Positions 9,390 to 19,231 are shown, counted from the first letter of the stretch. The stretch: DNA of 64,000 nt from Pseudorhodobacter wandonensis (GCF_001202035.1 NZ_LGHT01000032.1:19961-83960), one strand, 5' to 3'. Made by a program: numbers and translations. The notes: generated by a model from the sequence alone, not told the origin.

Positions 9390-9637
9390 GATCTCTCCTG
9401 TCGTGGGTTAATGCGGAAGTTTCTTCCTTCTTGTGGCGTATCCGCCTTATGTAACAAAAACGCTACGTAGTTGCGGCGTCTCAGGGCAGTCAGGTTTTTC
9501 GCGCAGTCCGGAACCAGACACTGGCGCGGGTAAACATTGGGTCACAAGGCTTGCAACTGCCTTGCCCAGGCCCAAGTATGGACGTGCAATTAATTTTCAG
9601 TCAAGTGAACTGTTTGGTAAAAAAACCTATCAATTGA

Positions 9638-11173
9638 TCAGATTGCCTGATTTTGCGCCACGACAGCGCCCTCTTGGCTAATCATCATGCGCCGAAAGCG
9701 CCCGCCTCTGTGGCGCATCCGGTGGTCAAGCAAGGCGCGCGTCATCGCCAACAACACCGGCTGCGCTGCCGCATCCCCGGCAATATCGCGTTTCTCGCCT
9801 TCGCCTGCATGGTCAAACAACAAAGGCGGCAGGCCTGCGTTAAAATGCACCAACGTATGCTGCGCCCCGCGCAAGATGCAGTAATTCGCGTCCTCTGCCC
9901 GCAACCCAAGCGCCTTTTGCGTTGCAGTAGCAGTGATCGGATTGCCGAAATCCAGCTCGGAAAAGGTAAATTCGCGCCAGTCTGTCGGGGTTTCCCCGCG
10001 CAAAAACGGCATCAAACTGCGGCCGTCCATCGTATCCGGCACTGGCTGCCCCAACCATTCCAATATCGTCGGGGTCACATCCACAGATTCAGTCGGCGCC
10101 TTAACCACCTGCGCCTGCGGCCTGCGCGGGTCACGAATAATCAGCGGCGTATGATAGGCTGCGTCATAAAACGTCTGCTTGCCCCAGGCATAGTGATCGC
10201 CCAGCATCTCGCCATGGTCGGCCGTCACCACCAGCAGCGTATCGTCATAAATCCCCGCCTCCTTTAGCGCCGCAATCACCCGCCCGATATGGTGGTCTAC
10301 CTCGGCCGCCAACCCAAGGTAGACAGCACGCAAGCTCGCCACGTTTTCCCGCGTTGGCTGCAATCCGGCAAAGCCTTCAACAACCGATGAAATCGGCGTC
10401 TGCGCATGGTTCAGGGCAATAAATGGGTGCCGCGCTTGCTCTTGCGCCAGAGTCCCCGCAACCACCGGTGCAGGCACCTCGGCGGGGTTAACCAAGTGGT
10501 TATAGGGTTCCGGCGCCACCAGCGGCGGATGCGGGCGAATATAGGTCAAATGCGCGAACCAACCTGCCGGCCGCCCCAACAGCCCACGCAAGAACTGATC
10601 CGTCAGAAAGGCCGTGTCGCTATCTTCGGCGCGGTACAGCGCAGGATCGTCAAGGCGCGGCCCGTTTGGGCGAAAAATATCGGGATAGGGCGGCACGTCA
10701 TAACCCTTGGCCAGCAAATCCGCCCGCCACGGCAGGCTTTGCTCAAGCCGCATCTCGACCACCTCGTGAAACCCCGGCATCACCTCTTCATAGCTGGTCA
10801 ACGCCGGGTCATTGGCGTGAAACTGGCGCGGATCTTGCGCGGAATCGGTATAGCCATAAAGCAGCGGCAAATAGCCCGCCTTACGCAGCTCGGTCGCGAT
10901 ATTGGGCGTGTCATGCGGCAAAGGCGTGCCATTGCGCACCGCCCCGTGGTTCATTGCATATTGCCCTGTCAGTATCGACGCCCGCGACGGCCCGCAGGGG
11001 TTCACAACCGAATAGTGCTGCGTAAAACTGACAGCCTCATCCATCAACGCGCGCAAATTCGGCATCGGCGTCACATCGGCCAAACCGCCCCAAAGGCAAT
11101 CGGCCCGCAACTGGTCGATGACAATAAACAATACGTTGGGTTTGGTGCGATGCTTGGCAGGCGTTGTGGGCAT
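9638..11173 (-). CDS. Sulfatase / phosphonate monoester hydrolase family enzyme
   Basis: 511 residues of the alkaline phosphatase superfamily. The N-terminal NVLFIVIDQLRADCLWGG supplies a metal-binding Asp. Cys60 lies in CGPSRASILTG, the CxPSR signature whose Cys is oxidised to formylglycine. TADHGEMLGDHYAWGKQTF supplies the Asp-His metal ligands. No signal peptide is seen, so a cytoplasmic enzyme is likely. The DHGEMLGDH-GK arrangement is also shared with phosphonate monoester hydrolases, so the true ester may be sulfate or phosphonate. It lies 248 bp upstream of the peptide importer on the same strand, too far to assume one transcript. Confidence 0.85.
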   Translation of the reverse strand: MPTTPAKHRTKPNVLFIVIDQLRADCLWGGLADVTPMPNLRALMDEAVSFTQHYSVVNPCGPSRASILTGQYAMNHGAVRNGTPLPHDTPNIATELRKAGYLPLLYGYTDSAQDPRQFHANDPALTSYEEVMPGFHEVVEMRLEQSLPWRADLLAKGYDVPPYPDIFRPNGPRLDDPALYRAEDSDTAFLTDQFLRGLLGRPAGWFAHLTYIRPHPPLVAPEPYNHLVNPAEVPAPVVAGTLAQEQARHPFIALNHAQTPISSVVEGFAGLQPTRENVASLRAVYLGLAAEVDHHIGRVIAALKEAGIYDDTLLVVTADHGEMLGDHYAWGKQTFYDAAYHTPLIIRDPRRPQAQVVKAPTESVDVTPTILEWLGQPVPDTMDGRSLMPFLRGETPTDWREFTFSELDFGNPITATATQKALGLRAEDANYCILRGAQHTLVHFNAGLPPLLFDHAGEGEKRDIAGDAAAQPVLLAMTRALLDHRMRHRGGRFRRMMISQEGAVVAQNQAI

Positions 11174-11238
11174 GAAAGGCGGCCTCGCTTATGGGTCGCC
11201 CCATGCAAAGCCAATGCCGCCCGATAAATCAAGCCCTG

Positions 11239-12072
11239 TCAGCGCACCAACATCACAGGCACTTTGCACGAGCGGATCATCTCGGTCGTGGTCGAACCGA
11301 TAATCAGGCTGCGGATGCGGCTGTGGCCATAGGCCCCCATAACCAACATCTGATAGCCCTCATCCTCAACCAGCTTCCCCAAGGCAACCTCGGGCTGGCC
11401 TGTCACCTGCCGCGTCTCGGCCTCAATCCCTGCTTCAAGCAGTTGCGCCTGCGCATCGGCCAACAATGGCCTGACAGACAGCGCCTCGCCCACGCTGACC
11501 ACCGTCACCGCCATACCTTTGTAAAGCGGGCTTTGCGCAATATGCTGCACTGCGCGTTGCGACGACGGGCCACCGTCAAAGGCCAATAGCAGATTGGTCA
11601 CTGGCGCAAAGGCTCGCGCCGCCACCAAAACCGGCACTTTGCTGCCCCGCACAATGCGTTCAAGGTTTGACCCCAAATGCCCCTTGGCAAAATCTGCCGC
11701 CTCGCCGCGCTTGCCCACAACAATCAGGTCAAACCCTGTCCCGATTTCTTCCAGCAAATCACCGTGGCGCAACCGCGTGGTCGCATCTGCAACCCCCGCC
11801 TTGGCCAATACCGCTTGGGCATCGTCCAAAATTGCGCGACCACGATGCATCACCAGCTTGGCCCGCTGCGCATCCAGCTCGGCCAATTCCTCAAGCAACG
11901 CAGTCCGCGCGCCCAGCCGGATAGAGCCGGATAAATCCTGCTCGCCCGTCTCACGCCGCCCCAAAACATGCAGCAGCTCGACTCCCGCGCCCAAACGCGC
12001 GCCCGCCCAACCTGCCAATTCACACACCGATTGCGCGTAAACCGATCCATCCACCAATGCGACGATCTTCAT
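11239..12072 (-). CDS. Tandem-domain universal stress protein (UspA family)
   Basis: 277 residues made of two UspA folds (about 1-140 and 150-277). The first starts MKIVALVDGSVYAQSVCELA. The second carries the nucleotide-binding pattern MGAYGHSRIRSLIIGSTT, the G-2x-G-9x-G(S/T) motif of ATP-binding Usps, followed by VPVMLVR. The start has an AAGGGAGG ribosome site. It follows the SulP transporter by 12 bases, and such SulP-Usp pairs are common, suggesting that the stress protein modulates or is co-regulated with the anion transporter. Confidence 0.9.
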   Translation of the reverse strand: MKIVALVDGSVYAQSVCELAGWAGARLGAGVELLHVLGRRETGEQDLSGSIRLGARTALLEELAELDAQRAKLVMHRGRAILDDAQAVLAKAGVADATTRLRHGDLLEEIGTGFDLIVVGKRGEAADFAKGHLGSNLERIVRGSKVPVLVAARAFAPVTNLLLAFDGGPSSQRAVQHIAQSPLYKGMAVTVVSVGEALSVRPLLADAQAQLLEAGIEAETRQVTGQPEVALGKLVEDEGYQMLVMGAYGHSRIRSLIIGSTTTEMIRSCKVPVMLVR

Positions 12073-12084
12073 TTTCCGCCTCCC

Positions 12085-13575
12085 TTAATGTGCCAACATA
12101 TTGTCAAGCGCGCCCGGTTTGTCGTGCAGCGCCAACTCATCCACAATAGTTTCGGACGCTTTGTTCATGCCGACAATCTGCACCTCGGCCCCGTCGCGGC
12201 GGAACTTCAGCACCGCCATATCCAACGCCGAAACCGAAGAAATATCCCAGATATGCGCATCCGACACGTCAATCACCACACGGTCCAGAACCTCGCGGAA
12301 ATCAAAGGCTTTCATGAAATCCTCAACGCTGGCAAAGAACAACTGTCCCTCAACGCGATAGGTCCGCTCTGCCCCATCCGCCGACAAAACCGAAGTCACA
12401 CGGAACAGCTGCGCAATCTTGCCGGCAAAGAATATCCCCGACAGCAACACGCCAACCCCAACCCCGATGGCCAGATTATGCGTGTAAATCACGGCCGCCA
12501 CAGTGGCCAACATCACGACTGAACTTGAAGTCGGATGCGTCCGCAGCGCCTTGATCGACGACCAGGAAAACGTGCCAATGCTGACCATGATCATAATCGC
12601 CACCAAGGCCGCCATTGGAATCCGGCTCACCCAATCGCCAAGGCCCACCACGAAAACCAGCAACATCGCCCCCGCCACAAAGGTCGAAAGCCGCCCGCGC
12701 CCGCCCGATTTCACGTTGATAATGCTCTGACCGATCATGGCACAGCCCGCCATGCCGCCAATAAATCCGGTCGCCGTATTCGCCAGCCCCTGCCCGATAC
12801 ACTCCTGATTGCGGTCCGAAGTGGTATCCGTCAGATCATCGACGATATTCTGCGTCATCAGACTTTCCAGCAACCCCACCACAGCCACCGCCAGCGAATA
12901 AGGGAAAATAATCTGCAGGGTTTCAAACGTCAGCGGAATTTGCGGGATCAAAAACACCGGCAGCGTGTCGGGCAAGGCCCCCATATCGCCCACCGTCCGC
13001 ACATCCCAACCAAATAGCAGCGTCAAAGCCGTCAGCACCACAATCGTCACCAAAGGCGAAGGCACGGCGCGGGTAATATACGGAAACAAGTAGATAATCC
13101 CAAGCCCCGCCGCCACCAGCGCATAGGTCAGCCAAGTTACTTTGGTCGGGTCCAACTCGGGCACCTGAGCCAGAAAGATCAAAATCGCCAGCGCGTTCAC
13201 AAAGCCCGTCATCACCGATTTCGACACAAAGCGCATGACACGCCCCAGCTTCAACAAACCGGCCCCAATCTGCAACAGCCCCGCCAGCACCGTCGCGGCC
13301 AGCAAATATTGCAACCCGTGGTCCTTGACCAAAGTCACCATCAACACCGCCGTCGCCGCGGTTGCCGCCGAAATCATCCCCGGCCGCCCGCCTGTAATCG
13401 CACAAATCACAGCAATGGAAAAACTGGCATAAAGCCCGACTTTCGGGTCAACGCCTGCAATGATCGAAAACGCAATCGCCTCGGGGATCAACGCCAAAGC
13501 CACAACCAGCCCCGACAGCAAATCCGCCCGCACATTGCCAAACCATTGCTGACGATACAAATCCAGTGACATCAT
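12085..13575 (-). CDS. SulP-family inorganic anion transporter with STAS domain
   Basis: 496 residues. The first 380 contain a dozen or so hydrophobic segments, with the SulP motifs [21 protein letters not shown] and [20 protein letters not shown]. Residues about 390-490 form a cytoplasmic STAS domain ([20 protein letters not shown], then [19 protein letters not shown]). The family moves sulfate, bicarbonate or dicarboxylates across the inner membrane; the STAS domain regulates it. Two ATGs at 13575 and 13572 could both serve as start. First gene of a two-gene unit with the universal stress protein. Confidence 0.9.
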   Translation of the reverse strand: MMSLDLYRQQWFGNVRADLLSGLVVALALIPEAIAFSIIAGVDPKVGLYASFSIAVICAITGGRPGMISAATAATAVLMVTLVKDHGLQYLLAATVLAGLLQIGAGLLKLGRVMRFVSKSVMTGFVNALAILIFLAQVPELDPTKVTWLTYALVAAGLGIIYLFPYITRAVPSPLVTIVVLTALTLLFGWDVRTVGDMGALPDTLPVFLIPQIPLTFETLQIIFPYSLAVAVVGLLESLMTQNIVDDLTDTTSDRNQECIGQGLANTATGFIGGMAGCAMIGQSIINVKSGGRGRLSTFVAGAMLLVFVVGLGDWVSRIPMAALVAIMIMVSIGTFSWSSIKALRTHPTSSSVVMLATVAAVIYTHNLAIGVGVGVLLSGIFFAGKIAQLFRVTSVLSADGAERTYRVEGQLFFASVEDFMKAFDFREVLDRVVIDVSDAHIWDISSVSALDMAVLKFRRDGAEVQIVGMNKASETIVDELALHDKPGALDNMLAH

Positions 13576-13697
13576 CTAACCCGCTTCCCCAATAATCCGC
13601 CGCCGCGGCCGCCTCTACAAACAAGCGCCCATCCCTACAACCAAGCCCCCCAAAAGCCAACCCTTACCACCCCCTTCCCCGCACCGCGCTTTCTTTT

Positions 13698-13774
13698 CGG
13701 CTCAAATATCCCGGGGGGTCCGGGGGGCTGGCCCCCCGGCTTTAAGCTTGGTCCGGGGGGCTGGCCCCCCGACT
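13698..13774. repeat. GC-rich intergenic hairpin repeat, copy 2 (duplicated hairpin)
   Basis: CGGCTCAAATATCCCGGGGGG is followed by two copies of a GGTCCGGGGGGCTGGCCCCCCG palindrome separated by CTTTAAGCTT-like sequence (each hairpin GGGGGGCTGGCCCCCC). It lies between the SulP gene and the 3' end of the Ldh-family gene, both on the minus strand. The shared AAATATCC-CGGGGG core links it to copies at 195 and 34312. Confidence 0.65.
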
Positions 13775-13815
13775 CTAGGCTCCGCCCATCCCCCAAACAA
13801 AAATCATCGTCACTC

Positions 13816-14874
13816 TCACAACCACGGCGCTTCCAACCCGTACTGCGCCACCAATGCCTCAAACCCGCTCACCGTCACCGGGTCCAAGGGCACGCCCAAA
13901 TCACGCCGCCGGGCCGCTTCTTCCCACTCCCGATCTCCGGGCGCCATCACGCGGCATCCCGCACGCGGCGCAGAGCCGCGCAATGCCGCCAAATAGCGCT
14001 GCATGATCGCGCGCAACATGTTTCCGCCCACAAACCCCTCGGGGTCCATCACCATCACAAACGCCCCCATTTGGCGCGGCTCCGAATGCGCCTCGCCGCC
14101 CATAAAGGGTATCTCGGGGCTCAGGCGCATCCCCGTCAACGCGGCCGAGAATATTTCGGCCACCCCGCCCAATGCCGCCCCTTTGAACCCGAACACTCCG
14201 CCCACCGGCGCCAGCATTGCCACCAGCGCGGGGTCCAACACCGCCTCGCCCGCCGCATCCGATGCCACACCGTCAGGCAAATCCACCCCAAGCGAACGGT
14301 ACAGCTCCACCCGATTATACGGCACGGCCGAGGTCGCCATATCCAAAAGCCACGGATTCGCCTCGCCCGTAGGCACCCCGACCGCAATCGGATTGGTACC
14401 GTGAAACTTCTCGGCCCCGTCATGCAGGCGAACAAAACTGTCCGAATTGGCCACCACAAGCGCTACATACCCCCGCTCTGCCGCAGCCCAGGCATAGGCT
14501 CCTGCAGGCCCGAAATGGCTGGTATTCTGAATGCCAACCGCCGCAATCCCTTGTGTGCCCGCCATCTCTATCGCCAAATCCAGCGCGTGATAGGTCGCCC
14601 GCGCGCCTTGCGCATGGCCTGCATCCAGCAACCCTGTCCCCGGCTTGACCTGCCGAAAATTCATCACCGGTGCCCGCGCCACCTCTCCTCCCGCCAAAAC
14701 GCTGACGTAATAGGGCAGCAACCGCACGCCATGGCTGTCTACCCCGTGCAAAGACCCGTGCATCATCGACCGCGTGGCATCGCGCGCGGTCTCATTATCC
14801 GCCCCGACCGCCAAAAACGCCGCCTCACAAAACCGCGTCAATGGCGCGATTCCAACCCGTACCTCTTTTTGCAT
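13816..14874 (-). CDS. Ldh-family NAD(P)-dependent oxidoreductase (malate/L-lactate/sulfolactate type)
   Basis: 352 residues. The start MQKEVRVG at 14874 has AGAGAG six bases upstream. Family landmarks are HGSLHGVDSHGVRLLPYY (conserved His region), NTSHFGPAGAYAWAAAERGY with the catalytic His, NSDSFVRLHDG, and GTNPIAVGVPTG. These dehydrogenases use a fold unrelated to classical LDH and oxidise 2-hydroxyacids such as malate, ureidoglycolate or sulfolactate; the substrate here is not determined. The gene is divergent from a GntR regulator 125 bp away, which probably controls it. Confidence 0.85.
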   Translation of the reverse strand: MQKEVRVGIAPLTRFCEAAFLAVGADNETARDATRSMMHGSLHGVDSHGVRLLPYYVSVLAGGEVARAPVMNFRQVKPGTGLLDAGHAQGARATYHALDLAIEMAGTQGIAAVGIQNTSHFGPAGAYAWAAAERGYVALVVANSDSFVRLHDGAEKFHGTNPIAVGVPTGEANPWLLDMATSAVPYNRVELYRSLGVDLPDGVASDAAGEAVLDPALVAMLAPVGGVFGFKGAALGGVAEIFSAALTGMRLSPEIPFMGGEAHSEPRQMGAFVMVMDPEGFVGGNMLRAIMQRYLAALRGSAPRAGCRVMAPGDREWEEAARRRDLGVPLDPVTVSGFEALVAQYGLEAPWL

Positions 14875-14998
14875 AAGCACTCTCTATCCATTGTTCTGCC
14901 CGAATAGGCCGCACCGCACGCAGCCCTGTCAACCCAACGACTTCCCTCGGCCGACGATTCCTGCGACAAAGGGCAAAGCCTATTGACCGGACGCCACA

Positions 14999-15688
14999 AT
15001 GCCCTTGCCCACCGCCTTTCAATTTTCACTGAAACCCAGCAAAAGCGCCCAGCCTCAGGCTGCCGAGGCGCTGCGCCACGCTATTTTGACCGGCACCCTA
15101 CCGCCCGGCACCAAAGTTTCGGAACAAGAGATCGCCGATGCCATAGGCACCTCGCGCCAACCCGTGCGCGAGGCATTCTTGCGCCTTGCCGGCGAAGGTC
15201 TGCTTGAAATCCGCCCTCAGCGCGGCACTTTCGTCTCTAAAATCACCACCGCCGAGGTGCTCGACGCCCGTTTCGTACGCGAAGCGGTTGAGGCCGATCT
15301 GATCCGCGTCGCCTGCAAGAATGCAACGCCGCCCGCCATCAATACTCTAAGGGATCTGCTGGCCGCCCAAGAAAACGCAGATACGCCGACGCAGTTCATG
15401 GCACTCGACGAAGCCTTCCACCGCAGCATCGCCGAAATTGCAGGCCGCGCCCGCGCATGGGATCACCTGCAAAGGCTGAAATCCCAGATGGACCGCGTAC
15501 GGTTCCTGCAACTGCAAGAATTCCCAATCCCGGCGCTGATCGTACAGCACAAAACCATGGTCGATGCGATTGAAACCCAAAACGCAGACGCAGCCGAGGC
15601 CGAACTCCGCGCCCATTTGCGCCTGATCGAGGCGGACTTGCCGGGTATCGAGGCTGCGCACCCCGACTACTTTACCGCGCCGCACTAA
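14999..15688 (+). CDS. GntR-family transcriptional regulator, FCD subfamily
   Basis: 229 residues. An N-terminal winged helix (about 18-80) has the recognition segment VSEQEIADAIGTSRQPVREA and the wing RPQRGTFVSKI. The all-helical FCD ligand-binding domain (about 90-215) contains EAFHRSIAEIAG and QHKTMVDAIETQN, whose Asp and His residues usually bind a metal and a carboxylate effector. It diverges from the Ldh-family gene, so it likely senses a hydroxyacid and represses that gene. It converges on purN with a 9-bp gap. The ribosome site is weak. Confidence 0.88.
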   Translation: MPLPTAFQFSLKPSKSAQPQAAEALRHAILTGTLPPGTKVSEQEIADAIGTSRQPVREAFLRLAGEGLLEIRPQRGTFVSKITTAEVLDARFVREAVEADLIRVACKNATPPAINTLRDLLAAQENADTPTQFMALDEAFHRSIAEIAGRARAWDHLQRLKSQMDRVRFLQLQEFPIPALIVQHKTMVDAIETQNADAAEAELRAHLRLIEADLPGIEAAHPDYFTAPH

Positions 15689-15697
15689 TCCGGCCCG

Positions 15698-16285
15698 TTA
15701 AAGCCGCAGCAACCCGCGCTCGCCCGCGCCAAAGCGGCGCAGCACAGCCGGGTACAGCCGGTGCTCTTGCACCAATACCCGCGCGGCCAAAGTATCTGCG
15801 GTGTCATCTGGCAAAACCGGCACCACAGCCTGCCCCAACAGCGGGCCGTCATCCAGAACCGCTGTCACCTCGTGCACCGAACAACCCGCCTCGGTGTCAC
15901 CCGCCGCAATCGCGCGGGCATGGGTATGCAGACCGGGGTATTTCGGCAGCAAACTGGGGTGGATATTCAGCATCCGCCCCTCAAACTGCGCCACAAAGCC
16001 GGGTGTCAACACGCGCATAAAACCGGCAAGGCACAAAATATCGGGCCTCGCCGCCAAAACCGGTTTCAAAAGCGCTGCCTCAAAGGCCGCCCGATCCTTG
16101 CCAAAGGGCCGATGATCGACCGCCGCTGTCGCAATCCCCATAGCAGAGGCCGTTTTCAGCCCCCCCGCCTCGGGGTCATTCGACGCCACCAGAACCGCCC
16201 GGCACGGGTGGTCGCCCACCATATCCCGACACAAGGCAACCATGTTCGAACCACCCCCTGAAATCAGGATGGCAACACGCTTCAC
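15698..16285 (-). CDS. purN: Phosphoribosylglycinamide formyltransferase
   Basis: 195 residues. It transfers a formyl group from 10-formyl-tetrahydrofolate to GAR in purine synthesis. [12 protein letters not shown] is the phosphate-binding start; [33 protein letters not shown] (catalytic Asn-His-Ser region) and [21 protein letters not shown] are all characteristic. The start is a GTG at 16285 that overlaps the TGA of purM in a GTGA arrangement, so translation is probably coupled. Confidence 0.95.
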   Translation of the reverse strand: MKRVAILISGGGSNMVALCRDMVGDHPCRAVLVASNDPEAGGLKTASAMGIATAAVDHRPFGKDRAAFEAALLKPVLAARPDILCLAGFMRVLTPGFVAQFEGRMLNIHPSLLPKYPGLHTHARAIAAGDTEAGCSVHEVTAVLDDGPLLGQAVVPVLPDDTADTLAARVLVQEHRLYPAVLRRFGAGERGLLRL

Positions 16286-17325
16286 AGCAGCTTACCTTTG
16301 TAAACCACGCCCTCACCGGGTACGACATGGCCCATCACCACCACTTTTTCGCCCGCATCATGCAGTTGCAACGCCAACGCTTCGGCACGATCGGCCTTGA
16401 CCACAAGCATCATCCCGATGCCGCAGTTAAAGGTTTTCAACAGCTCGGGCTCACTCATCCCTGCGGTTTCCGCCAACCAGCGAAACACCGGCGGCAGGGT
16501 CCATGCCGACAGATCAATCTCGCAGGCCATGCCTTCGGGCAAAACCCGTGGCGGGTTTTCGGTCAACCCACCGCCGGTGATATGGGCCAGCGCATGCACG
16601 CCGCCTGCCCGCACCGCAGCCAAGGTTTGCTTTACATACAACCGCGTTGGCGCCAGCAGCGCCTCGCCCAGCTTGCCCGCACTGAACGGGCTTTTTGCAT
16701 CCCAGCCAAGGCCAGACATCTCAACCACTTTGCGCACGAACGAATAGCCGTTGGAATGCACGCCGTTCGACGCAAGGCCCAGCAGCACATCGCCAACCTC
16801 TACCCCTTCGGGCAGCGCAGTCCCGCGCTCCATCGCACCAACCGCAAAACCGGCAAGATCAAAATCGCCCTTGTGGTACATGCCCGGCATTTCCGCCGTC
16901 TCGCCACCGATCAGCGCACAGCCCGACGCCTCACACCCCGCGGCAATGCCTTCGATAATCCGCGTCGCTTGGTCCAGCTCCAGCTTGCCCGTCGCAAAGT
17001 AATCAAGGAAAAACAGCGGCTCGGCCCCTTGGCACACAAGATCGTTCACGCACATCGCAACCAGATCAACGCCAATCGTATCCACATTGCCGGTATCAAT
17101 CGCAATCCGCAACTTGGTGCCCACACCATCGGTCGCGGCAACCAGAACCGGATCGACAAAGCCCGCAGCCTTCAAATCGAACAGCGCACCAAAACCGCCC
17201 AGCCCCGACATCGTTCCCGGCCGTGCCGTGCGCTTGGCCGCAGGTTTGATCCGCTCTACCAGCGCATTGCCTGCATCAATATCCACGCCTGCATCGGCAT
17301 AGGTCAGCCCGTTCTTACCCGTCAT
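16282..17325 (-). CDS. purM: Phosphoribosylformylglycinamidine cyclo-ligase (AIR synthetase)
   Basis: 347 residues, the normal family length. It makes AIR from FGAM with ATP. Landmarks are [47 protein letters not shown], the [25 protein letters not shown] signature, [11 protein letters not shown] and [15 protein letters not shown]. The ATG at 17325 follows a GGGGGCGGAT ribosome site, so upstream in-frame codons were left out. It forms a two-gene operon with purN. Confidence 0.96.
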   Translation of the reverse strand: MTGKNGLTYADAGVDIDAGNALVERIKPAAKRTARPGTMSGLGGFGALFDLKAAGFVDPVLVAATDGVGTKLRIAIDTGNVDTIGVDLVAMCVNDLVCQGAEPLFFLDYFATGKLELDQATRIIEGIAAGCEASGCALIGGETAEMPGMYHKGDFDLAGFAVGAMERGTALPEGVEVGDVLLGLASNGVHSNGYSFVRKVVEMSGLGWDAKSPFSAGKLGEALLAPTRLYVKQTLAAVRAGGVHALAHITGGGLTENPPRVLPEGMACEIDLSAWTLPPVFRWLAETAGMSEPELLKTFNCGIGMMLVVKADRAEALALQLHDAGEKVVVMGHVVPGEGVVYKGKLL

Positions 17326-17452
17326 ATCCGCCCCCGGTTTCATAGGTCGCATCTGCGCCCAAGGATTCCCGTCTCCCTTAGACGATTGCAGCCCTATGCA
17401 CAACAAAGCGAAGGGGTCAGCGCAATGCTAACCCCCTAAAATCCCGCATTTG

Positions 17453-17482
17453 GGGGTGCCTTCAGCAAAGGCACCCCATTTT
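17453..17482 (-). terminator. Probable terminator of the small secreted protein cluster
   Basis: GGGGTGCC / GGCACCCC with a nine-base loop lies directly beyond the stop of the last small gene. It is flanked by T-rich sequence on the plus side (ATTTTTC) and a weaker run on the minus side, so it may work in both directions. Confidence 0.55.
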
Positions 17483-17492
17483 TCTGGCCGTC

Positions 17493-17738
17493 TCAGCGCG
17501 CCAAAGCCGCCTTGATCGACTGTTTCACCTCATAATCGAGCATATCAGAGTTGGTGGTCAACAGGCCCTCGATCACTGTCGCCTGGCGGGCTGTCAGATT
17601 GTCAAACGACACGCCTGGCAAAATATGCTCGGCTTGCATCTTGGCAGGTGCCGACAGCGTGGTTTTTTCAGTCCAGGCATTCGCTGCGCCAACTGTCGTC
17701 AGGGCAATCAACGAGGCTAGAATAATACGTTTCATCAT
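17493..17738 (-). CDS. Small secreted protein, paralogue 3 (divergent copy)
   Basis: 81 residues. The leader MMKRIILASLIALTTVGAANA is nearly the same as in the two neighbouring genes, with a predicted signal cleavage near residue 21, giving a mature helical protein of about 60 residues. The mature part keeps the ILPGVSFDNLTARQATVIEG core and the C-terminal VKQSIKAAL helix but differs elsewhere from copies 1 and 2. I do not recognise a named family; function unknown. Probably periplasmic or extracellular. Confidence 0.7.
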   Translation of the reverse strand: MMKRIILASLIALTTVGAANAWTEKTTLSAPAKMQAEHILPGVSFDNLTARQATVIEGLLTTNSDMLDYEVKQSIKAALAR

Positions 17739-17777
17739 GTGTTCCTTTGGTTTGCGTCCACTATGCTCCGGCAGCGC

Positions 17778-18023
17778 TCAGCTTGCCAGTGCCTTTGCGA
17801 TGATCGACTTCACTTCGGTGTCTGTCAGGTCTTTGCCACCTGTCAAAACACCTTCGATACGCGCCGCTTGGTCAGCCGTCAGGTTGTCGAACGATGCAGC
17901 TGGCAGGATGCTCTGGGCTTCTGCTTTTGCAGCCGAAGACAGGTTGGTCGGCGCCGAGGCAGCGCTCACAGCACCAGCAGTTGTCAGGGCGATCAGCGAG
18001 GCAAGAATAATACGTTTCATCAT
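17778..18023 (-). CDS. Small secreted protein, paralogue 2
   Basis: 81 residues with leader MMKRIILASLIALTTAGAVSA and mature start ASAPTNLSSAAKAEAQSILP. Except for a few residues near the C-terminus (DLTDTEVKSIIAKALAS) it matches the gene at 18061, and the DNA including the GGAACACATGATG start region is also nearly identical, showing a recent tandem duplication. The FDNLTADQAARIEGVLTGGKD core suggests a helix-turn-helix-like helical hairpin, but not a DNA binder, since the protein is exported. Function unknown. Confidence 0.7.
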   Translation of the reverse strand: MMKRIILASLIALTTAGAVSAASAPTNLSSAAKAEAQSILPAASFDNLTADQAARIEGVLTGGKDLTDTEVKSIIAKALAS

Positions 18024-18060
18024 GTGTTCCTTTATGTGTTCGGTTCAGGGCAGGCCGCGA

Positions 18061-18306
18061 TTAGCTGGCCAGTGCTTTCGAAATGATCAGTTTAACTTCA
18101 TAGGCTTGCAGGTCTTTGCCACCCGTCAAAACGCCTTCGATGCGGGCCGCTTGGTCAGCCGTCAGGTTGTCGAAAGATGCAGCTGGCAGGATGTTCTGGG
18201 CTTCTGCTTTTGCAGCCGAAGACAGGTTGGTCGGCGCAGAGGCAGCGCTCACAGCACCAGCAGTTGTCAGGGCGATCAGCGAGGCAAGAATAATACGTTT
18301 CATCAT
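18061..18306 (-). CDS. Small secreted protein, paralogue 1 (first of three)
   Basis: 81 residues. The start was set at the MMKR pair at 18306, to match the two downstream copies; an upstream in-frame ATG exists but would spoil the signal peptide. The mature part begins ASAPTNLSSAAKAEAQNILP and ends DLQAYEVKLIISKALAS. As first gene of the series it probably carries the promoter in the A+T-rich stretch 18310-18500. All three genes use the same GTTCC-N-ACACATGATG start context. Confidence 0.7.
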   Translation of the reverse strand: MMKRIILASLIALTTAGAVSAASAPTNLSSAAKAEAQNILPAASFDNLTADQAARIEGVLTGGKDLQAYEVKLIISKALAS

Positions 18307-18778
18307 GTGTTCCATTTCAGTTTTGTTTTGCGGAACCAGTTGTTTGGTCCGGTGAACATGAAATGCGCCTTGCCATGCCAAGTTTCAAATCACAGAACAT
18401 TCACCTGCGATCACGGAAATTTTCCCTATTCGGCAAAGGGTTAACGAAACTTTTTCAATTCCGCCCACAAAGATCAAGTTTACTCAGGAATTCCGCGCTT
18501 TTTTGATCAAACGGTTTGTTTCAGCCGATCACGCCTGGCGCGACATCGCGTCGAAAACGGGCACTACACCGTTCATGTGCATTTTTGCACAGACGGATTC
18601 CCCCACGGCGCCGTATGACTATGTTGGAGCAAACACCTTAAAAACACAAAACGCCCGCAAAATACGGGCGCTTCATAAATTCGATCCTAACGGCCGATGA
18701 CGGCTAAAATCGCCTTTGTTACAGAATCAACCTCGGTGCAGACCCGCGAAACCGCTCGAATCAACCACCTCTGCGATT
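18307..18778. other. 472-bp intergenic region with promoter space and no convincing gene
   Basis: This stretch lies between the triplet of small secreted genes and the HU-like gene. The left half (18380-18520) is A+T-rich and probably holds the promoter of the triplet. The right half holds a minus-strand terminator at 18652-18670. A 65-codon frame at 18503-18700 has no ribosome site or recognisable family and was not called. Confidence 0.5.
18645..18670 (-). terminator. Rho-independent terminator downstream of the HU-like gene
   Basis: On the minus strand CGCCCG-TATTTTG-CGGGCG is followed by TTTTGTGTTTTT. It lies about 110 bases beyond the stop codon of the HU-like gene at 18779. Confidence 0.65.
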
Positions 18779-19231
18779 CTAGTCGTCCGTATCGTCGTCA
18801 TCGGGCGCCTCATTCCCGGCCGCTTTCCCGCCGCCGCGACGCAGTTTGACGATCAACACCTCAGCATTGCCCTCATCGCGCTTGCGGTTCACCTTCAGCT
18901 TGCCCAAAGGCTGCAGGTTCAGCACCTCGCCCGCAGACAGCGCATCCCCGATCACCCCCAAAGTGGCCTCGACGATCAGCTTCACGTCCTTCTTCTTCGC
19001 CCCCGATGCCCGCACAATACGTTCCACCAGCTCCTGCTTTTTCAGCATAGTGCCTTCTGCGCCCGGCAGCGGCGCCGCAACTGCCCCAGCGTCCACCACC
19101 GAAACCTTCGGCACAACAACCTCGGCCGCTGTGATCGTCGGCACCGGATTGCTGCCCGTCGCCTTGGGCTGGGCGTTTGACGCAGCCACCTCGGCAGGTT
19201 TTGCGTTTGCGGTAATTTTGGTTGTGGCCAT
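18779..19231 (-). CDS. HU/IHF-like DNA-binding protein with N-terminal extension
   Basis: 150 residues. The ATG at 19231 has GGAG upstream and begins MATTKITANAKPAEVAASNA. Residues 1-55 are low-complexity Ala/Pro/Lys. The rest resembles the HU/IHF fold: MLKKQELVERIVRASGAKKKDVKLIVEATLG is the helical dimerisation start, and SAGEVLNLQPLGKLKVNRKR is the strand leading to the DNA arm. The end is an acidic DDDDTDD tail. The role is presumably nucleoid packaging, but the arm is short and the extension unusual, so it may be a lineage-specific histone-like variant. Confidence 0.7.
   Translation of the reverse strand: MATTKITANAKPAEVAASNAQPKATGSNPVPTITAAEVVVPKVSVVDAGAVAAPLPGAEGTMLKKQELVERIVRASGAKKKDVKLIVEATLGVIGDALSAGEVLNLQPLGKLKVNRKRDEGNAEVLIVKLRRGGGKAAGNEAPDDDDTDD

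Noticed and set aside
16327..17439. Long plus-strand open frame opposite purM
   Set aside because: It mirrors purM codons and has no ribosome site or family text.
18503..18700. 65-codon plus-strand frame near the small secreted genes
   Set aside because: No ribosome site, no signal peptide or motif, and it crosses a minus-strand terminator.
18671..18778. Possible tRNA-like sequence before the HU-like gene
   Set aside because: GGTTGATTCGAG on the minus strand is not a proper T-arm and no matching acceptor stem was found.
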